DNA of 16,878 bases, taken from an uncultured bacterium. GTDB lineage: Bacteria > Actinomycetota > Coriobacteriia > Coriobacteriales > Coriobacteriaceae. Where the stretch lies: the NCBI GenBank assembly GCA_905216075.1, contig CAJMSO010000013.1:1-16878 (forward strand), written 5' to 3'. Shown here piece by piece: positions 16,824 to 16,878 of this stretch. Made by a program: the position numbers and the translations under genes. The notes beneath the pieces are model-generated. The model was not told where the DNA came from, did no database searches, and saw only the letters and a list, made by a program, of their open reading frames with translations. Every line of letters begins with the position of its first letter. Positions within the stretch are counted from its first letter, which is position 1.

Positions 16824-16878
16824 TCGGATTCGCCTAATTTTTTGACCTATGCCCAGACGGCGTTTGATCCGTTTGAGG
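16824..16878. other. Right-edge host sequence, coding strand undecided
   Basis: These 55 bases lie beyond the IS256 end. A plus-strand frame reads SDSPNFLTYAQTAFDPFE with normal-looking codons. A minus-strand frame reads a basic stretch including LKRIKRRLGIGQKIRRIR. If the minus frame is the real one, it could be the other side of the gene whose tail remains at 13369-13521. The evidence is too short to choose. Confidence 0.25.

Overview
The window looks like chromosomal DNA of a Coriobacteriia bacterium, most likely Collinsella or a close relative. This is inferred from moderate-to-high GC, a homodimer-type pyruvate:ferredoxin oxidoreductase, carbamate kinase, an APC permease/amidohydrolase pair, a LytS/LytTR two-component system and AGG-rich actinobacterial insertion sequences. 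No ribosomal or other phylogenetic marker is present, so the genus is an inference.

Layout. Bases 81-2245 (minus strand) hold a LytS-type histidine kinase followed by its LytTR response regulator. Bases 2357-5216 (minus) hold an APC-family permease followed by a metal-dependent amidohydrolase, with a strong hairpin between them and an intrinsic terminator after them. A control region at about 5217-5576 contains a perfect 23-base inverted repeat. It separates these genes from the only plus-strand host gene, a membrane-anchored C39-like cysteine peptidase (5577-6611). An intergenic repeat cluster and a terminator follow, then carbamate kinase (6812-7774, minus). A 655-base gene-free stretch carries a nested 125-base hairpin just behind nifJ. 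The large nifJ gene (8430-11969, minus) comes next, with a leader of about 450 bases, and then an FHA-domain protein (12421-13365, minus).

The right end (13522-16823) is a pile of insertion sequences. An IS3-family element has cut a host gene that lay directly upstream of the FHA gene. A complete IS21-family element (14023-16278, istA/istB, with terminal inverted repeats and an iteron array) abuts the truncated IS3 transposase on its left and the 3' part of an IS256-family transposase on its right. Because its two flanks come from different elements, it did not simply insert at this spot.

How the genes work together. PFOR (acetyl-CoA and reduced ferredoxin from pyruvate), carbamate kinase (ATP from carbamoyl phosphate), and the permease with its amidohydrolase (import and hydrolysis of an unidentified amino-acid-like or cyclic amide substrate) fit an anaerobe fermenting sugars and amino acids. 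The LytS/LytTR pair may control a neighbour, but nothing in the sequence proves this. I did not find a convincing new multi-gene system. The most unusual signals are structural: the nested hairpin behind nifJ, the operator-like inverted repeat, the IS pile-up and the IS21 iterons. The C39 protein with its long basic cytoplasmic tail is the least ordinary gene.
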